Positions 7,826 to 16,029 of a DNA stretch of 33,308 nt are shown one piece after another. Each line of letters opens with the position of its first letter. Position 1 is the stretch's first letter. The position numbers and the translations under genes were made by a program. This DNA is from an uncultured Pelagibacteraceae bacterium (GTDB lineage: Bacteria > Pseudomonadota > Alphaproteobacteria > Pelagibacterales > Pelagibacteraceae), in assembly GCA_902598125.1 (NCBI GenBank), contig CACKAJ010000006.1:1-33308 (forward strand), written 5' to 3'. The notes beneath the pieces are model-generated. The model saw only the letters and a program-made list of their open reading frames with translations, made no database searches and was not told the DNA's origin.

Positions 7826-8731
7826 TTAAAATTCCTTTTGGAACTTATGCTTTCTTCCAGCTTTTTTAGCAAGGTTAATTTGATTTTGCCTCATACGAAA
7901 TCTAGTTTTTTGTGAATTTGAGAGTGTGTCATAACACCTAGGACATGAAACACCCTCCTCATATTTGTTAGATTTTTTGTCTTTTGGTGAAAAAGGTTTT
8001 CTACAACCACTACATACGGAGTAGGTTCCTTGTTTTAATTTGTGTTTAAGAGATACTCTATTATCAAAAACAAAACACTCACCTTTCCATAGACTGTCTT
8101 TCTTTTCGATATTATTTAAATAATTAAGTATCCCGCCTTTTAACTGGAAAACATTCTTAAAACCTTTTCTTTTTAAAAATATTGAGGCTTTTTCACACCT
8201 AATACCCCCGGTGCAAAACATCGCTACAGGTTTTGTTTTATCGATTTTTTTAAGATATTTTGGAAAATCTCTAAAATTTTGAATATTTGGATTTATAGAA
8301 TTTTCAAAAGTACCTACATCGTATTCAAATGGCTTTCTAGCATCTACAACTAAAGTTTCTTTATTTGAAATAAGTTTGTTCCATGATTTTCCAGAAATAT
8401 ATCTATTAAGTTTTTTATTATTTGAATTTATTTTTAAACCTAGTGGAACAACCTCATTTTTTATTTTTATTTTACCTTTGTGGAATGGTTGAAAACGACT
8501 TTGAGATACATTCTTACTGTCAAAATCTTTAAAATTAAATACTTTTTTTAAAGATTTAATTATCTGGCTAATATTTCTCCTCTTTCCAGCAATGGTTCCA
8601 TTAATTCCTTCTTGAGAAAGAATAATTGTACCATTTATGTTATTTTTTAAAATTTCTCTTTGCAGAAACTCTTTATTTTTCTTTAAAAAATTACTTTTCT
8701 TAAACTTATAAAATCCAAAAACAGTGAACAT
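7826..8731 (-). CDS. trhO: tRNA uridine(34) hydroxylase TrhO (rhodanese-like, formerly UPF0176/YceA)
   Basis: This is a 301-residue cytoplasmic protein. The N-terminal domain has the family's LSQEGINGTIAG segment (38-49). A central rhodanese domain follows, with VVDARKPFEYDVGTF (about 128-142) and the active-site loop CTGGIRCEKA (catalytic Cys173). A C-terminal part has CxxC pairs at Cys240/243 and Cys263/266, probably binding zinc. TrhO performs oxygen-dependent 5-hydroxylation of the wobble uridine in certain tRNAs, the first step toward (m)cmo5U-type modification. The gene overlaps the O-methyltransferase gene by one base (TAATG). The gatCAB genes upstream also act on tRNA, but a functional link between them is only a guess. 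Confidence 0.93.
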   Translation of the reverse strand: MFTVFGFYKFKKSNFLKKNKEFLQREILKNNINGTIILSQEGINGTIAGKRRNISQIIKSLKKVFNFKDFDSKNVSQSRFQPFHKGKIKIKNEVVPLGLKINSNNKKLNRYISGKSWNKLISNKETLVVDARKPFEYDVGTFENSINPNIQNFRDFPKYLKKIDKTKPVAMFCTGGIRCEKASIFLKRKGFKNVFQLKGGILNYLNNIEKKDSLWKGECFVFDNRVSLKHKLKQGTYSVCSGCRKPFSPKDKKSNKYEEGVSCPRCYDTLSNSQKTRFRMRQNQINLAKKAGRKHKFQKEF

Positions 8732-9384
8732 TATTTTTTAATACAAATTGTTAATCCATCACCAATGGGAATGATATTTTTTATCACTCTATTATCATCT
8801 TTTATATATTTGTTAAATTCTCTAATGATATTGGTGAATTTATCATTTTTTGAATTATCGGCTACCTCACCATGCCATAAGACATTATCAATTATAATAA
8901 GTCCATTTTTATCAATTAATACAATACTTTTTTCATAATAATTTATATAATTTTCTTTATCTGCATCAATAAAAACCAAATCAAATTTTTGTTTAGCATT
9001 TTCTAGTTCCTTCAAACTCTCAAGTGCTGGCTTTATAATTTGTGTTATCTTATTTTCATTAGCCTTATCATAAAAAGATTTTGCTTTTTTACTAAATTCA
9101 ACGTTTTTATCTAAGCTAATTAAAGATCCATCATCAGGTAATGATAAGGCCATTGATAAAGCGCTAAAACCTGTAAAACTTCCAATTTCTAAAACTTTTT
9201 TTGTATTAGATATTTTAATTAATGTTTGAAGAAATTGCGCTTGTGAAATAGAAATTTGCAATTTCTTCTGATCACCAAGACTAAGATTATAATTTAAGAT
9301 CTCTTTTTGAACATCAGTAAGATCATTAGAATGGTCAATAATATACTTTTCAAGATTATCTGTTAAATCTAATTTTTTAGGCAT
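8731..9384 (-). CDS. SAM-dependent O-methyltransferase (caffeoyl-CoA OMT / TrmR-like family)
   Basis: This 217-residue class I methyltransferase has the SAM-binding motif KVLEIGSFTGFSA (about 63-75), SLDKNVE as the acidic loop, and the metal-binding FIDADKENY and IIDNVLWHGEV segments typical of the divalent-cation-dependent family 3 O-methyltransferases. Family members methylate catechols, and some (TrmR/YrrM) methylate 5-hydroxyuridine at tRNA position 34 to mo5U. Because the next gene is trhO, whose product is exactly ho5U34, a TrmR-like role is an attractive inference but not shown by the sequence. The gene lies 2 nt downstream of gatB and overlaps trhO by one base. Confidence 0.85.
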   Translation of the reverse strand: MPKKLDLTDNLEKYIIDHSNDLTDVQKEILNYNLSLGDQKKLQISISQAQFLQTLIKISNTKKVLEIGSFTGFSALSMALSLPDDGSLISLDKNVEFSKKAKSFYDKANENKITQIIKPALESLKELENAKQKFDLVFIDADKENYINYYEKSIVLIDKNGLIIIDNVLWHGEVADNSKNDKFTNIIREFNKYIKDDNRVIKNIIPIGDGLTICIKK

Positions 9385-9386
9385 AA

Positions 9387-10856
9387 TTAGCCTTTTAAAA
9401 GTTTTTTTAAAATCTCGTTTGTTAATTGAGGATTTGCTTTTCCATCAGATAATTTCATAACCTGTCCAACAAAAAAACCAAATAATTTTTCTTTTCCAGC
9501 TTTGTATTGATCAACTTTATCTTTATTTTTTGATAATATTTCATTAATCATCTTCTCTAATTCTTTAGGATCACTTTGCTGCTTCATTCCTTTTGACTCT
9601 ATAATTTTTTTTGGATTATCTCCGCTTTCAACCATAATTTCGAAAACTTCTTTTGCTATTCTTCCTGAAATTTCTCCGGATTTAATTGCTTGAACTAACT
9701 CTGCGAAATGTTTTGCAGATATAGGAGATTTTGATATATCAAGCCCTCTATCATTTAACATTGCAAATAAATCCCCCATCATCCAAGTAGCTGCAAGTTT
9801 TTTATCAGATAGTTTTGCAACTTCTTCGTAATAGTCAGATATTTCTTTTTCTGAGACCAAAACATTTGCTTCATATGCATTTAGTCCATATTCTTTTATA
9901 AATCTTTCCTTTTTTTTATCAGGAAGCTCTGGAAGAGATTTTTTTAAGTCATCGATTAATTTTTGTTCTATCTTTAATGGGAGAAGATCTGGATCAGGAA
10001 AATATCTATAATCATGTGCATCTTCTTTAGATCTCATTGATCTTGTTTCATTTTTTTTTGTGTCGAAAAGTCTTGTTTCTTGATCTATTTTTTTACCATT
10101 TTCTATTAGTTCAACTTGTCTTGTAGCTTCATATTCAATTGCCATCTGCATAAACTTTATAGAATTTACATTTTTAATTTCACAACGTGTTCCAAAATTT
10201 TTATCACCTTCTTTTCTTACAGATACATTTACATCTGCTCTAAGTGATCCCTCTTGCATATTTCCATCACAGGTACCTAAATATCTCATAATTGATCTTA
10301 ATTTTTTAATGTAAGCATTAACCTCATCTGGTGATCTAAGATCTGGTTTGCTGACTATTTCCATTAAAGCAATTCCTGAACGATTTAAATCTACATAAGT
10401 ATTAGATGGATCCATATCATGAATACTTTTACCCGCATCTTGCTCGAGATGAAGTCTTTCTATACCAATTTCTTTTGACCCGTAAGGCATATCTAATAAA
10501 ACTTTACCTTCCCCTACGATAGGATTCTTATACTGAGATATTTGATAACCTTGAGGTAAATCTGCATAGAAATAATTTTTCCTATCGAAAACTGAGTAAT
10601 TATTTATTTTAGCATTTAAACCAAGGCCAGTTCTTACTGCTTGATTAACACATTCTCCATTGATGACCGGTAACATTCCTGGAAAAGCAGAATCAATCAA
10701 ACTTACCTGGTTATTAGGATCTGCACCAAATTTAGTTGATGATCCAGAGAAAAGTTTAGATTTTGATAAAACTTGAGCATGAACTTCAAGCCCTATAACA
10801 ACTTCATATTTCCCTTTTTCTCCCTTGATAAAATAATCAAATTTTTCTTTACTCAT
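9387..10856 (-). CDS. gatB: Asp/Glu-tRNA amidotransferase subunit B
   Basis: GatB is the kinase/tRNA-binding subunit of GatCAB, which converts mischarged Glu-tRNA(Gln), and where needed Asp-tRNA(Asn), to the correct amidated form. The sequence shows the cradle domain with [12 protein letters not shown] near the N-terminus, the [13 protein letters not shown]-type segment (here [14 protein letters not shown]), [12 protein letters not shown], and a C-terminal helical/YqeY tail ending [13 protein letters not shown]. An upstream in-frame ATG at 10865 would add MVV. I prefer 10856, because this ATG overlaps the gatA stop as ATGA and gives the usual start; the length is then 489 residues. It sits between gatA and the O-methyltransferase gene. 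Confidence 0.96.
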   Translation of the reverse strand: MSKEKFDYFIKGEKGKYEVVIGLEVHAQVLSKSKLFSGSSTKFGADPNNQVSLIDSAFPGMLPVINGECVNQAVRTGLGLNAKINNYSVFDRKNYFYADLPQGYQISQYKNPIVGEGKVLLDMPYGSKEIGIERLHLEQDAGKSIHDMDPSNTYVDLNRSGIALMEIVSKPDLRSPDEVNAYIKKLRSIMRYLGTCDGNMQEGSLRADVNVSVRKEGDKNFGTRCEIKNVNSIKFMQMAIEYEATRQVELIENGKKIDQETRLFDTKKNETRSMRSKEDAHDYRYFPDPDLLPLKIEQKLIDDLKKSLPELPDKKKERFIKEYGLNAYEANVLVSEKEISDYYEEVAKLSDKKLAATWMMGDLFAMLNDRGLDISKSPISAKHFAELVQAIKSGEISGRIAKEVFEIMVESGDNPKKIIESKGMKQQSDPKELEKMINEILSKNKDKVDQYKAGKEKLFGFFVGQVMKLSDGKANPQLTNEILKKLLKG

Positions 10857-12310
10857 GACCACCACTTTTTAATTTCATTTTTAAAACCACAATTTTTTTC
10901 AAATGCATAACCAATATTAAGAATTTTTTGTTCGTCTAATGCTTTGCCAATAAGTTGCAAACCTAAAGGATAACTTTGCTTATCAACACCGGCTGGCAAT
11001 GATAAAGCTGGTAGACCAGCTAAATTTACAGGCACAGTAAAAATATCATTTAAATACATGGAAACAGGATCATTTGTTTTTTCCCCTATTTTGAATGCAG
11101 AGCTTGGTGTTGACGGTGTTAGAATTGCATCTATCTTTTTAAAACTATCATCAAAATCTTTTTTAATCAGTTGTCTTACTTTTTGTGCTTTAAGGTAATA
11201 AGCATCATAATAACCTGATGAAAGAACATAAGTTCCAATTAATATTCTGCGTTTAACCTCATCTCCAAAACCTTCAGACCGAGTTTTTTCATACATCTCA
11301 ATTAAATCTTTTCCTTGTTTTGATCTATAGCCATATCTAACTCCATCATATCTAGCTAAATTGGAAGAGGCCTCAGCTGGAGCAACTATATAATAAGTGG
11401 GTAAAGCATATTTTGTATGAGGCAATGAAATATCAATTAATTGTGCGCCAAGATTTTTTAATATCTTTTTTCCTTTTTCCCAAAGCTCATCAATTTCCTT
11501 AGGCATATTGTCAACACGATATTCTTTTGGAATTCCAATTTTTAAACCTTTAATATTATCTTTTAAATTTTTTGAATATTGTTCTTTCTTTTTGTTTATT
11601 GAAGTAGAATCTTTCTCGTCGAAGCCAGACATAGACTCCAGCATAATTGCGCAATCTTTAATTGTTTTTGTCATTGGACCGGCTTGATCTAAAGATGAAG
11701 CAAAAGCCACGATACCCCATCTAGAACATAATCCATAGGTTGGTTTTAAACCTACAGTACCGGTAAAGGAAGCTGGTTGTCTAATCGATCCGCCAGTATC
11801 TGTTCCAATTGTAGCTGGAGTTAAATCTGCAGCTAAAGCAGATGAGGATCCTCCAGATGAACCGCCCGGTACTAATTGATCTCCTACAGGATTAATTACA
11901 TTTCCATAGTGACTTGTTTCGTTAGAAGAACCCATCGCGAACTCATCACAATTTAATTTTCCTAAAAGAAATGATCCATTGTCCCATAAATTTTTAGTAA
12001 CTGTTGACTCATAAGATGGAATAAAGTTGTTTAAAATATTGCTTCCAGCAGTTGTTTTTGTATTTTCAGTACAAAATAAATCTTTAACAGCTAAAGGTAT
12101 TCCTGGAAGTAATTGATCAAAATTTGGTTTTTTATCAAATTGTTTTGCCTTATCTAAAGCTTGATCAAATGTTGTAGTAACAAATACATTTAACTTTTTC
12201 GCACTTTCAATATTTTTTATATATGCTTTAGTTAATTCTGTAGATGAAACTTTTTTCGTTTTTACGTTTTCTATAATTTCATTTAGACTTTGATTTGTAA
12301 TATCAGTCAT
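10853..12310 (-). CDS. gatA: Asp/Glu-tRNA amidotransferase subunit A
   Basis: This 485-residue amidase-signature enzyme hydrolyses glutamine and sends ammonia through the complex to GatB. The catalytic triad is fully present: Lys76 in AVKDLF, Ser151 in the [10 protein letters not shown] signature and Ser175 in [13 protein letters not shown]. Each is three residues earlier than in the S. aureus enzyme, and spacing is conserved. The start overlaps the gatC stop by one base and the stop overlaps gatB by ATGA, so the three subunits are translationally coupled. Their presence implies glutaminyl-tRNA (and possibly asparaginyl-tRNA) is made by transamidation, as in most alphaproteobacteria. Confidence 0.97.
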   Translation of the reverse strand: MTDITNQSLNEIIENVKTKKVSSTELTKAYIKNIESAKKLNVFVTTTFDQALDKAKQFDKKPNFDQLLPGIPLAVKDLFCTENTKTTAGSNILNNFIPSYESTVTKNLWDNGSFLLGKLNCDEFAMGSSNETSHYGNVINPVGDQLVPGGSSGGSSSALAADLTPATIGTDTGGSIRQPASFTGTVGLKPTYGLCSRWGIVAFASSLDQAGPMTKTIKDCAIMLESMSGFDEKDSTSINKKKEQYSKNLKDNIKGLKIGIPKEYRVDNMPKEIDELWEKGKKILKNLGAQLIDISLPHTKYALPTYYIVAPAEASSNLARYDGVRYGYRSKQGKDLIEMYEKTRSEGFGDEVKRRILIGTYVLSSGYYDAYYLKAQKVRQLIKKDFDDSFKKIDAILTPSTPSSAFKIGEKTNDPVSMYLNDIFTVPVNLAGLPALSLPAGVDKQSYPLGLQLIGKALDEQKILNIGYAFEKNCGFKNEIKKWWS

Positions 12311-12597
12311 TATTCCACCACCTTAGGAACTACAAAAAATTCTTCATTTTCTTTAGGTGAATTCTTCAAAATTTTCTCTCTTATCTTACCATCACTGATT
12401 TCATCTTTTCTCGATCTTAATGACTGATTAAGTATAGAAGTTAATGGCTCAACTTTATCTGTATTTAATTCATTTAATTGTTCTATAAACTTAAAAATAG
12501 AGTTTAAATCTTTTGTGAGACTCTCAACTTTAGCGTCATCAACTGAAATTCGAGCTAATTTTGCAACATGTTTAATTTTTTCTTTATCTAAGGACAT
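12310..12597 (-). CDS. gatC: Asp/Glu-tRNA amidotransferase subunit C
   Basis: This 95-residue small subunit wraps around GatA and stabilises the complex with GatB. It shows the family's [13 protein letters not shown] opening, the [18 protein letters not shown] centre and a C-terminal [13 protein letters not shown] that matches the conserved F-x-V-P-K-V-(V/I)-E ending. It is the first gene of the minus-strand run and divergent from ruvX across a 51-bp gap. That gap contains a TTTGTGA/TCACAAA inverted repeat, but I see no clear promoter hexamers. Confidence 0.95.
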   Translation of the reverse strand: MSLDKEKIKHVAKLARISVDDAKVESLTKDLNSIFKFIEQLNELNTDKVEPLTSILNQSLRSRKDEISDGKIREKILKNSPKENEEFFVVPKVVE

Positions 12598-12648
12598 TTG
12601 TGAAATAAGTTAGTTTAAATGTGTTTTATCACAAATTAGGTAAATTTC

Positions 12649-13113
12649 ATGCTTGATATTGAAGAATTTAAGAAAAAACTCGATAAAAAGTCTAGGTTAA
12701 TGGGAATTGACCCGGGTAGAAAACGTGTTGGTATAGCCATTTCTGATGAAAATAAAATTATTGCCACTCCTTACACAACTTTAATAAAAAATAAATACTC
12801 TGAATTTCTCAAAGAAGTAATAAAGATTTTTAATGAGAATCAAATTAAAGGTATAGTGGTTGGAAATCCAATCAATATGGACGGATCGTCTAGCCAATCT
12901 TCACAATCAGCTAGAGATTTAGCTATTAATCTATCAAAAGATGTTACTGAAAATGTCACTTTATGGGATGAGAGATTATCAAGTCAGGGGGCATTTAATT
13001 TATCCAATGATTTAGCATCAAACACGTCAAAAAAGATAACCAAATTGGATGAGAATTCTGCACAATTTATACTTCAAGGGGCCTTGGACTATTTAACTAA
13101 AAAAAATACTTGA
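12649..13113 (+). CDS. ruvX: Putative pre-16S rRNA nuclease YqgF / RuvX
   Basis: This 154-residue RNase H-fold protein has LMGIDPGRKRVGIAISDE (first acidic residue in IDPG), VVGNPINMDGS (usually VGxPxxxxG) and LWDERLSSQGA, which matches the conserved DERLS/T motif. Family members process the 5' end of 16S rRNA, and some have Holliday-junction resolvase activity. Its C-terminus AQFILQGALDYL fits the D/E-x-x-AA-x-x-ILQ-x-x-L pattern. It is divergent from gatC and precedes the pyrB-topA run by 35 nt on the same strand, so co-transcription is possible. Confidence 0.92.
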   Translation: MLDIEEFKKKLDKKSRLMGIDPGRKRVGIAISDENKIIATPYTTLIKNKYSEFLKEVIKIFNENQIKGIVVGNPINMDGSSSQSSQSARDLAINLSKDVTENVTLWDERLSSQGAFNLSNDLASNTSKKITKLDENSAQFILQGALDYLTKKNT

Positions 13114-13138
13114 TCTGATACTATAAAACGCCTATAGA
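13110..13138 (+). promoter_or_regulatory. Possible pyrB promoter
   Basis: TTGATC (13110-13115, over the ruvX stop codon), a 17-nt spacer and TATAGA (13133-13138) form a fair sigma-70 match. The start would fall only about 4 nt before the pyrB ATG at 13149, giving a nearly leaderless message. The alternative is read-through from ruvX. Confidence 0.3.
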
Positions 13139-13148
13139 GTTGATTTTA

Positions 13149-14093
13149 ATGGCAGTTAAGAAAAACAATACAGCTATTAAAAACACTCCCAAACATCTTC
13201 TTGGTATTCAAAACCTTTCAATATTAGAAGCTAAATCAATATTAGACGAAGCTAAAAAATTTATTGAATTAAACAGAAGTAGCTCAAAAAAATTAGATGT
13301 TCTAAGAGGAAAAACTCAAATTAATTTATTTTTTGAACCATCCACAAGAACTCAAAGTTCGTTTGATCTAGCAGGTAAAAGATTAGGTGCAGATGTTATG
13401 TCTATGAACATGGATAACTCAGCACTTAAAAAAGGTGAAACTTTAATCGATACTGCAATGACTTTGAACGCGATGCATCCTGACTTAATTGTAATCAGAC
13501 ATCAAGACTCTGGTGCACCAAATTTATTATCTCAAAAAGTTAATTGTGCAGTTATTAATGCTGGTGATGGAAGAAGAGAACACCCTACTCAAGCTTTACT
13601 TGATGCTTTAACAATAATTAACAGAAAAGGTAATATTGAAGGACTTAAGATAGCAATTTGCGGTGACATACTTCACTCAAGAGTAGCTAGATCAAATATT
13701 TATTTAATGAACATGTTAGGTGCTGAAGTAAATGTAATAGCACCTAAAACTTTGATGCCAAAATCAATTGATAGAATGGGAGTAAAGTCTTTTACAGATA
13801 TGAAGAAAGGTCTCGATGGTTGCGATATTGTAATGATGTTAAGATTGCAAAATGAAAGAATGCAGGGTTCATTCTTACCTTCAAAAAGAGAATATTATGA
13901 ATTTTACGGTTTAACTCCAGAAAAATTAAAATTTGCAAAAAAAGATGCACTGATTATGCATCCCGGTCCAATGAATAGAGGAGTAGAAATAGATACAAAA
14001 CTTGCAGATGACATAAACGTTAGTTTGGTTAAGGAGCAAGTTGAATTAGGTGTAGCAGTAAGAATGGCTTGTTTAAAAAAGTATTGTAAATAA
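13149..14093 (+). CDS. pyrB: Aspartate carbamoyltransferase catalytic subunit
   Basis: This enzyme catalyses the second step of de novo pyrimidine synthesis, joining carbamoyl phosphate and aspartate. The carbamoyl phosphate loop [12 protein letters not shown] has S-T-R-T at 65-68. HRQDSGAP appears as [20 protein letters not shown] is intact, and HPGPMNRG near the C-terminus completes the fold. The ATG at 13149 (314 residues) is preferred over a TTG nine bases upstream that would add MIL. The stop directly abuts the ATG of the pyrC-like gene. In bacteria with this arrangement the ATCase often forms a dodecamer with an active or inactive dihydroorotase partner, which fits the next gene. Confidence 0.96.
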   Translation: MAVKKNNTAIKNTPKHLLGIQNLSILEAKSILDEAKKFIELNRSSSKKLDVLRGKTQINLFFEPSTRTQSSFDLAGKRLGADVMSMNMDNSALKKGETLIDTAMTLNAMHPDLIVIRHQDSGAPNLLSQKVNCAVINAGDGRREHPTQALLDALTIINRKGNIEGLKIAICGDILHSRVARSNIYLMNMLGAEVNVIAPKTLMPKSIDRMGVKSFTDMKKGLDGCDIVMMLRLQNERMQGSFLPSKREYYEFYGLTPEKLKFAKKDALIMHPGPMNRGVEIDTKLADDINVSLVKEQVELGVAVRMACLKKYCK

Positions 14094-15383
14094 ATGAAAG
14101 AAAAAATTTTTATTAATACAAGAATTATAGATCCATCACAAAATATGGATGAGAAAGGCTCTTTAATATTAAACGAAAAAGGTAAAGTAAAAGCTATAGG
14201 AAAAAATGTAAAAAAAACTGATGCTAACAAAGATGCGGAAATAATTGATTTAAAAGGTAACGTTTTAATACCAGGGTTAGTTGATATGAAGGCTTTTGTA
14301 GGTGAGCCAGGATTTGAATATAAAGAAAACTTTAGAACTCTTAGTCAGGCTGCTTTAGCTGGTGGGGTTACATCTATAGTAACCATGCCTAATACAAAAC
14401 CCATTATCGATAACGTTTCAATGGTTGATTTCATTATTAGAAGAGGAAGAGACAAAGCCAATGTTAACCTTTTCCCTTGTGCTTCCATAACCAAACAATG
14501 TGAAGGTAAATTAATGACTGAGTTTGGCTTACTTTCTGGGAGGGGAATAATTGGCTTTAGCGATGTAAATAAAACTATTCAGAATACAGAGCTAATGTCT
14601 AGGATAATGAATTATGCTTCTGATATTGGGGTTTTGATAATGCAACACGCGGAAGACTATGAGCTATCAAAAAACGCTTGTATTAACGATGGAGAGATAG
14701 CTACAAGACTTGGACTGCAAGGTATTTCTGCTCTAGCTGAAAAAATAATAATCGAAAGAGACTTAAGTTTGCTTAGTGAGTATCCTTGCAGATATCATAT
14801 CAATCAGATTTCATCTAAACAATCATTAGATGTTATTAGAAGAAATAAAAATAATGGGAAAAAATTTAGCGTAGGTGTTTCAATAAATAATCTATCCTTA
14901 AATGAGAATGATATTGGTGAATTTAAAACTTTTTTAAAATTATCTCCTCCTCTTAGACTTGAAGACGATAGACTATCACTTGTCCAAGGTATTAAGGATG
15001 GTTTAATAGATGTAATTGTTTCAGACCATTTGCCAGAAGATGAGGAAAGTAAAAGATTGCCATTTGCACAAGCAGCTACAGGCGCTATTGGTGTAGAGAC
15101 CCTTCTTCCACTTTCTTTAGAAATGTATCATAATGAATCTCTTCCTTTAAACAAAATAGTAGAAACCTTAACAATTAACCCTGCCAAAATATTAAATATT
15201 AAAAAAGGAACTTTAGCAAAAGGATCAGATGGAGATATTTGTATATTTGATTTAGAGGCTCCATGGAAAGTAAATGCTGATAAACTCAAATCTAAATCAA
15301 AAAATACAGCTATAGAAAATAGAAATCTTCAAGGAAAAATTTTAATGACTTTTCTTAATGGTGAACTAGTTTACTCAAATTGA
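14094..15383 (+). CDS. pyrC: Dihydroorotase-like protein (PyrC/PyrC'), metal ligands partly lost
   Basis: This 429-residue class I dihydroorotase-family protein is collinear with B. subtilis PyrC over its whole length (GLVDM, GGVTSIVTMPNTKP, SPPLR, NPAKIL). Key metal ligands are missing, however. The HxH pair after LVDM is K66-A-F68, and the third histidine (CHVS-type motif) is Gln238 in YHINQIS. Asp157, His185 and Asp311 remain. The TxHHL substrate motif is also absent (GVSINNL). This is the pattern of Pseudomonas PyrC', a non-catalytic partner required for ATCase assembly, and the zero-gap fusion to pyrB fits that role. If so, the active dihydroorotase must be encoded elsewhere. The pyrC symbol is kept for family membership only. 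Confidence 0.88.
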   Translation: MKEKIFINTRIIDPSQNMDEKGSLILNEKGKVKAIGKNVKKTDANKDAEIIDLKGNVLIPGLVDMKAFVGEPGFEYKENFRTLSQAALAGGVTSIVTMPNTKPIIDNVSMVDFIIRRGRDKANVNLFPCASITKQCEGKLMTEFGLLSGRGIIGFSDVNKTIQNTELMSRIMNYASDIGVLIMQHAEDYELSKNACINDGEIATRLGLQGISALAEKIIIERDLSLLSEYPCRYHINQISSKQSLDVIRRNKNNGKKFSVGVSINNLSLNENDIGEFKTFLKLSPPLRLEDDRLSLVQGIKDGLIDVIVSDHLPEDEESKRLPFAQAATGAIGVETLLPLSLEMYHNESLPLNKIVETLTINPAKILNIKKGTLAKGSDGDICIFDLEAPWKVNADKLKSKSKNTAIENRNLQGKILMTFLNGELVYSN

Positions 15384-15961
15384 TGGATATAAATTTAATT
15401 ATAGTTGCAGTATATTCTTATTTATTAGGATCTATTCCTTTTGGATTGATTTTAACAAAAATTTTTTTAAAAAAAGACATTAGAGAAATAGGATCAGGAA
15501 ATATTGGAACTACAAATGTTTTAAGAACTGGAAAAAAATCTCTAGCTGTTGCCACTCTTGTGCTTGACTTGTTAAAAGGATATTTTTCTATAATCATAAC
15601 ATTTTTTTATTTTGATAATCTAATTTCATATTCTGCTTTGATTTGTTTTGTCGGTCATATTTTTCCCATTTGGTTAAAATTTAAAGGAGGTAAAGGAGTT
15701 GCGACTTATCTGGGTGTAGTATTAGCACTTTCATATAAATTTTTTCTTATTTTTGGAATAACTTGGCTTGTTTTATCTTTTTTATTTAGATACGCATCAT
15801 TATCTTCAATTATTTCATCTTTAATTGTTTTTGTTTATTCATATTTCTTTATTAATAATTTTTCTTTAATACTTTTTATTTTTTTCGTGATTATCATTTA
15901 TACGCATCGAGAAAATATAGTTCGATTAAAAAATTCTGAAGAAAGTAAAATTAAGTTATAA
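15383..15961 (+). CDS. plsY: Acyl-phosphate:glycerol-3-phosphate acyltransferase PlsY
   Basis: PlsY transfers an acyl group from acyl phosphate to glycerol-3-phosphate, the first step of phospholipid synthesis, in the inner membrane. All three family motifs are present: GSGNIGTTNVLR (motif 1), FKGGKGVATYLG (motif 2) and THRENIVRL (motif 3). About five hydrophobic helices are visible, beginning with AVYSYLLGSIPFG. The ATG at 15383 overlaps the pyrC stop as TGATG and is preferred over the TTG one codon upstream; the length is then 192 residues. Pairing with the pyr genes and topA is a common alphaproteobacterial gene order. Confidence 0.95.
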   Translation: MDINLIIVAVYSYLLGSIPFGLILTKIFLKKDIREIGSGNIGTTNVLRTGKKSLAVATLVLDLLKGYFSIIITFFYFDNLISYSALICFVGHIFPIWLKFKGGKGVATYLGVVLALSYKFFLIFGITWLVLSFLFRYASLSSIISSLIVFVYSYFFINNFSLILFIFFVIIIYTHRENIVRLKNSEESKIKL

Positions 15962-16029
15962 GTGTTGTCTTTTCTAGTTTTTAAATAATAAATTTGACAA
16001 ATTCGTTTAATTTTGAAAATAAACGAATA

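Noticed and set aside
13904-14230. Minus-strand open frame across the pyrB/pyrC junction
   Set aside because: Both plus-strand genes are conserved and contiguous; the frame is a by-product of AT-rich codons.
15994-16029. TTG start giving topA 12 extra residues
   Set aside because: The ATG at 16030 directly precedes the conserved NLVIVESPAKAK opening; the extra residues are unlike the family.
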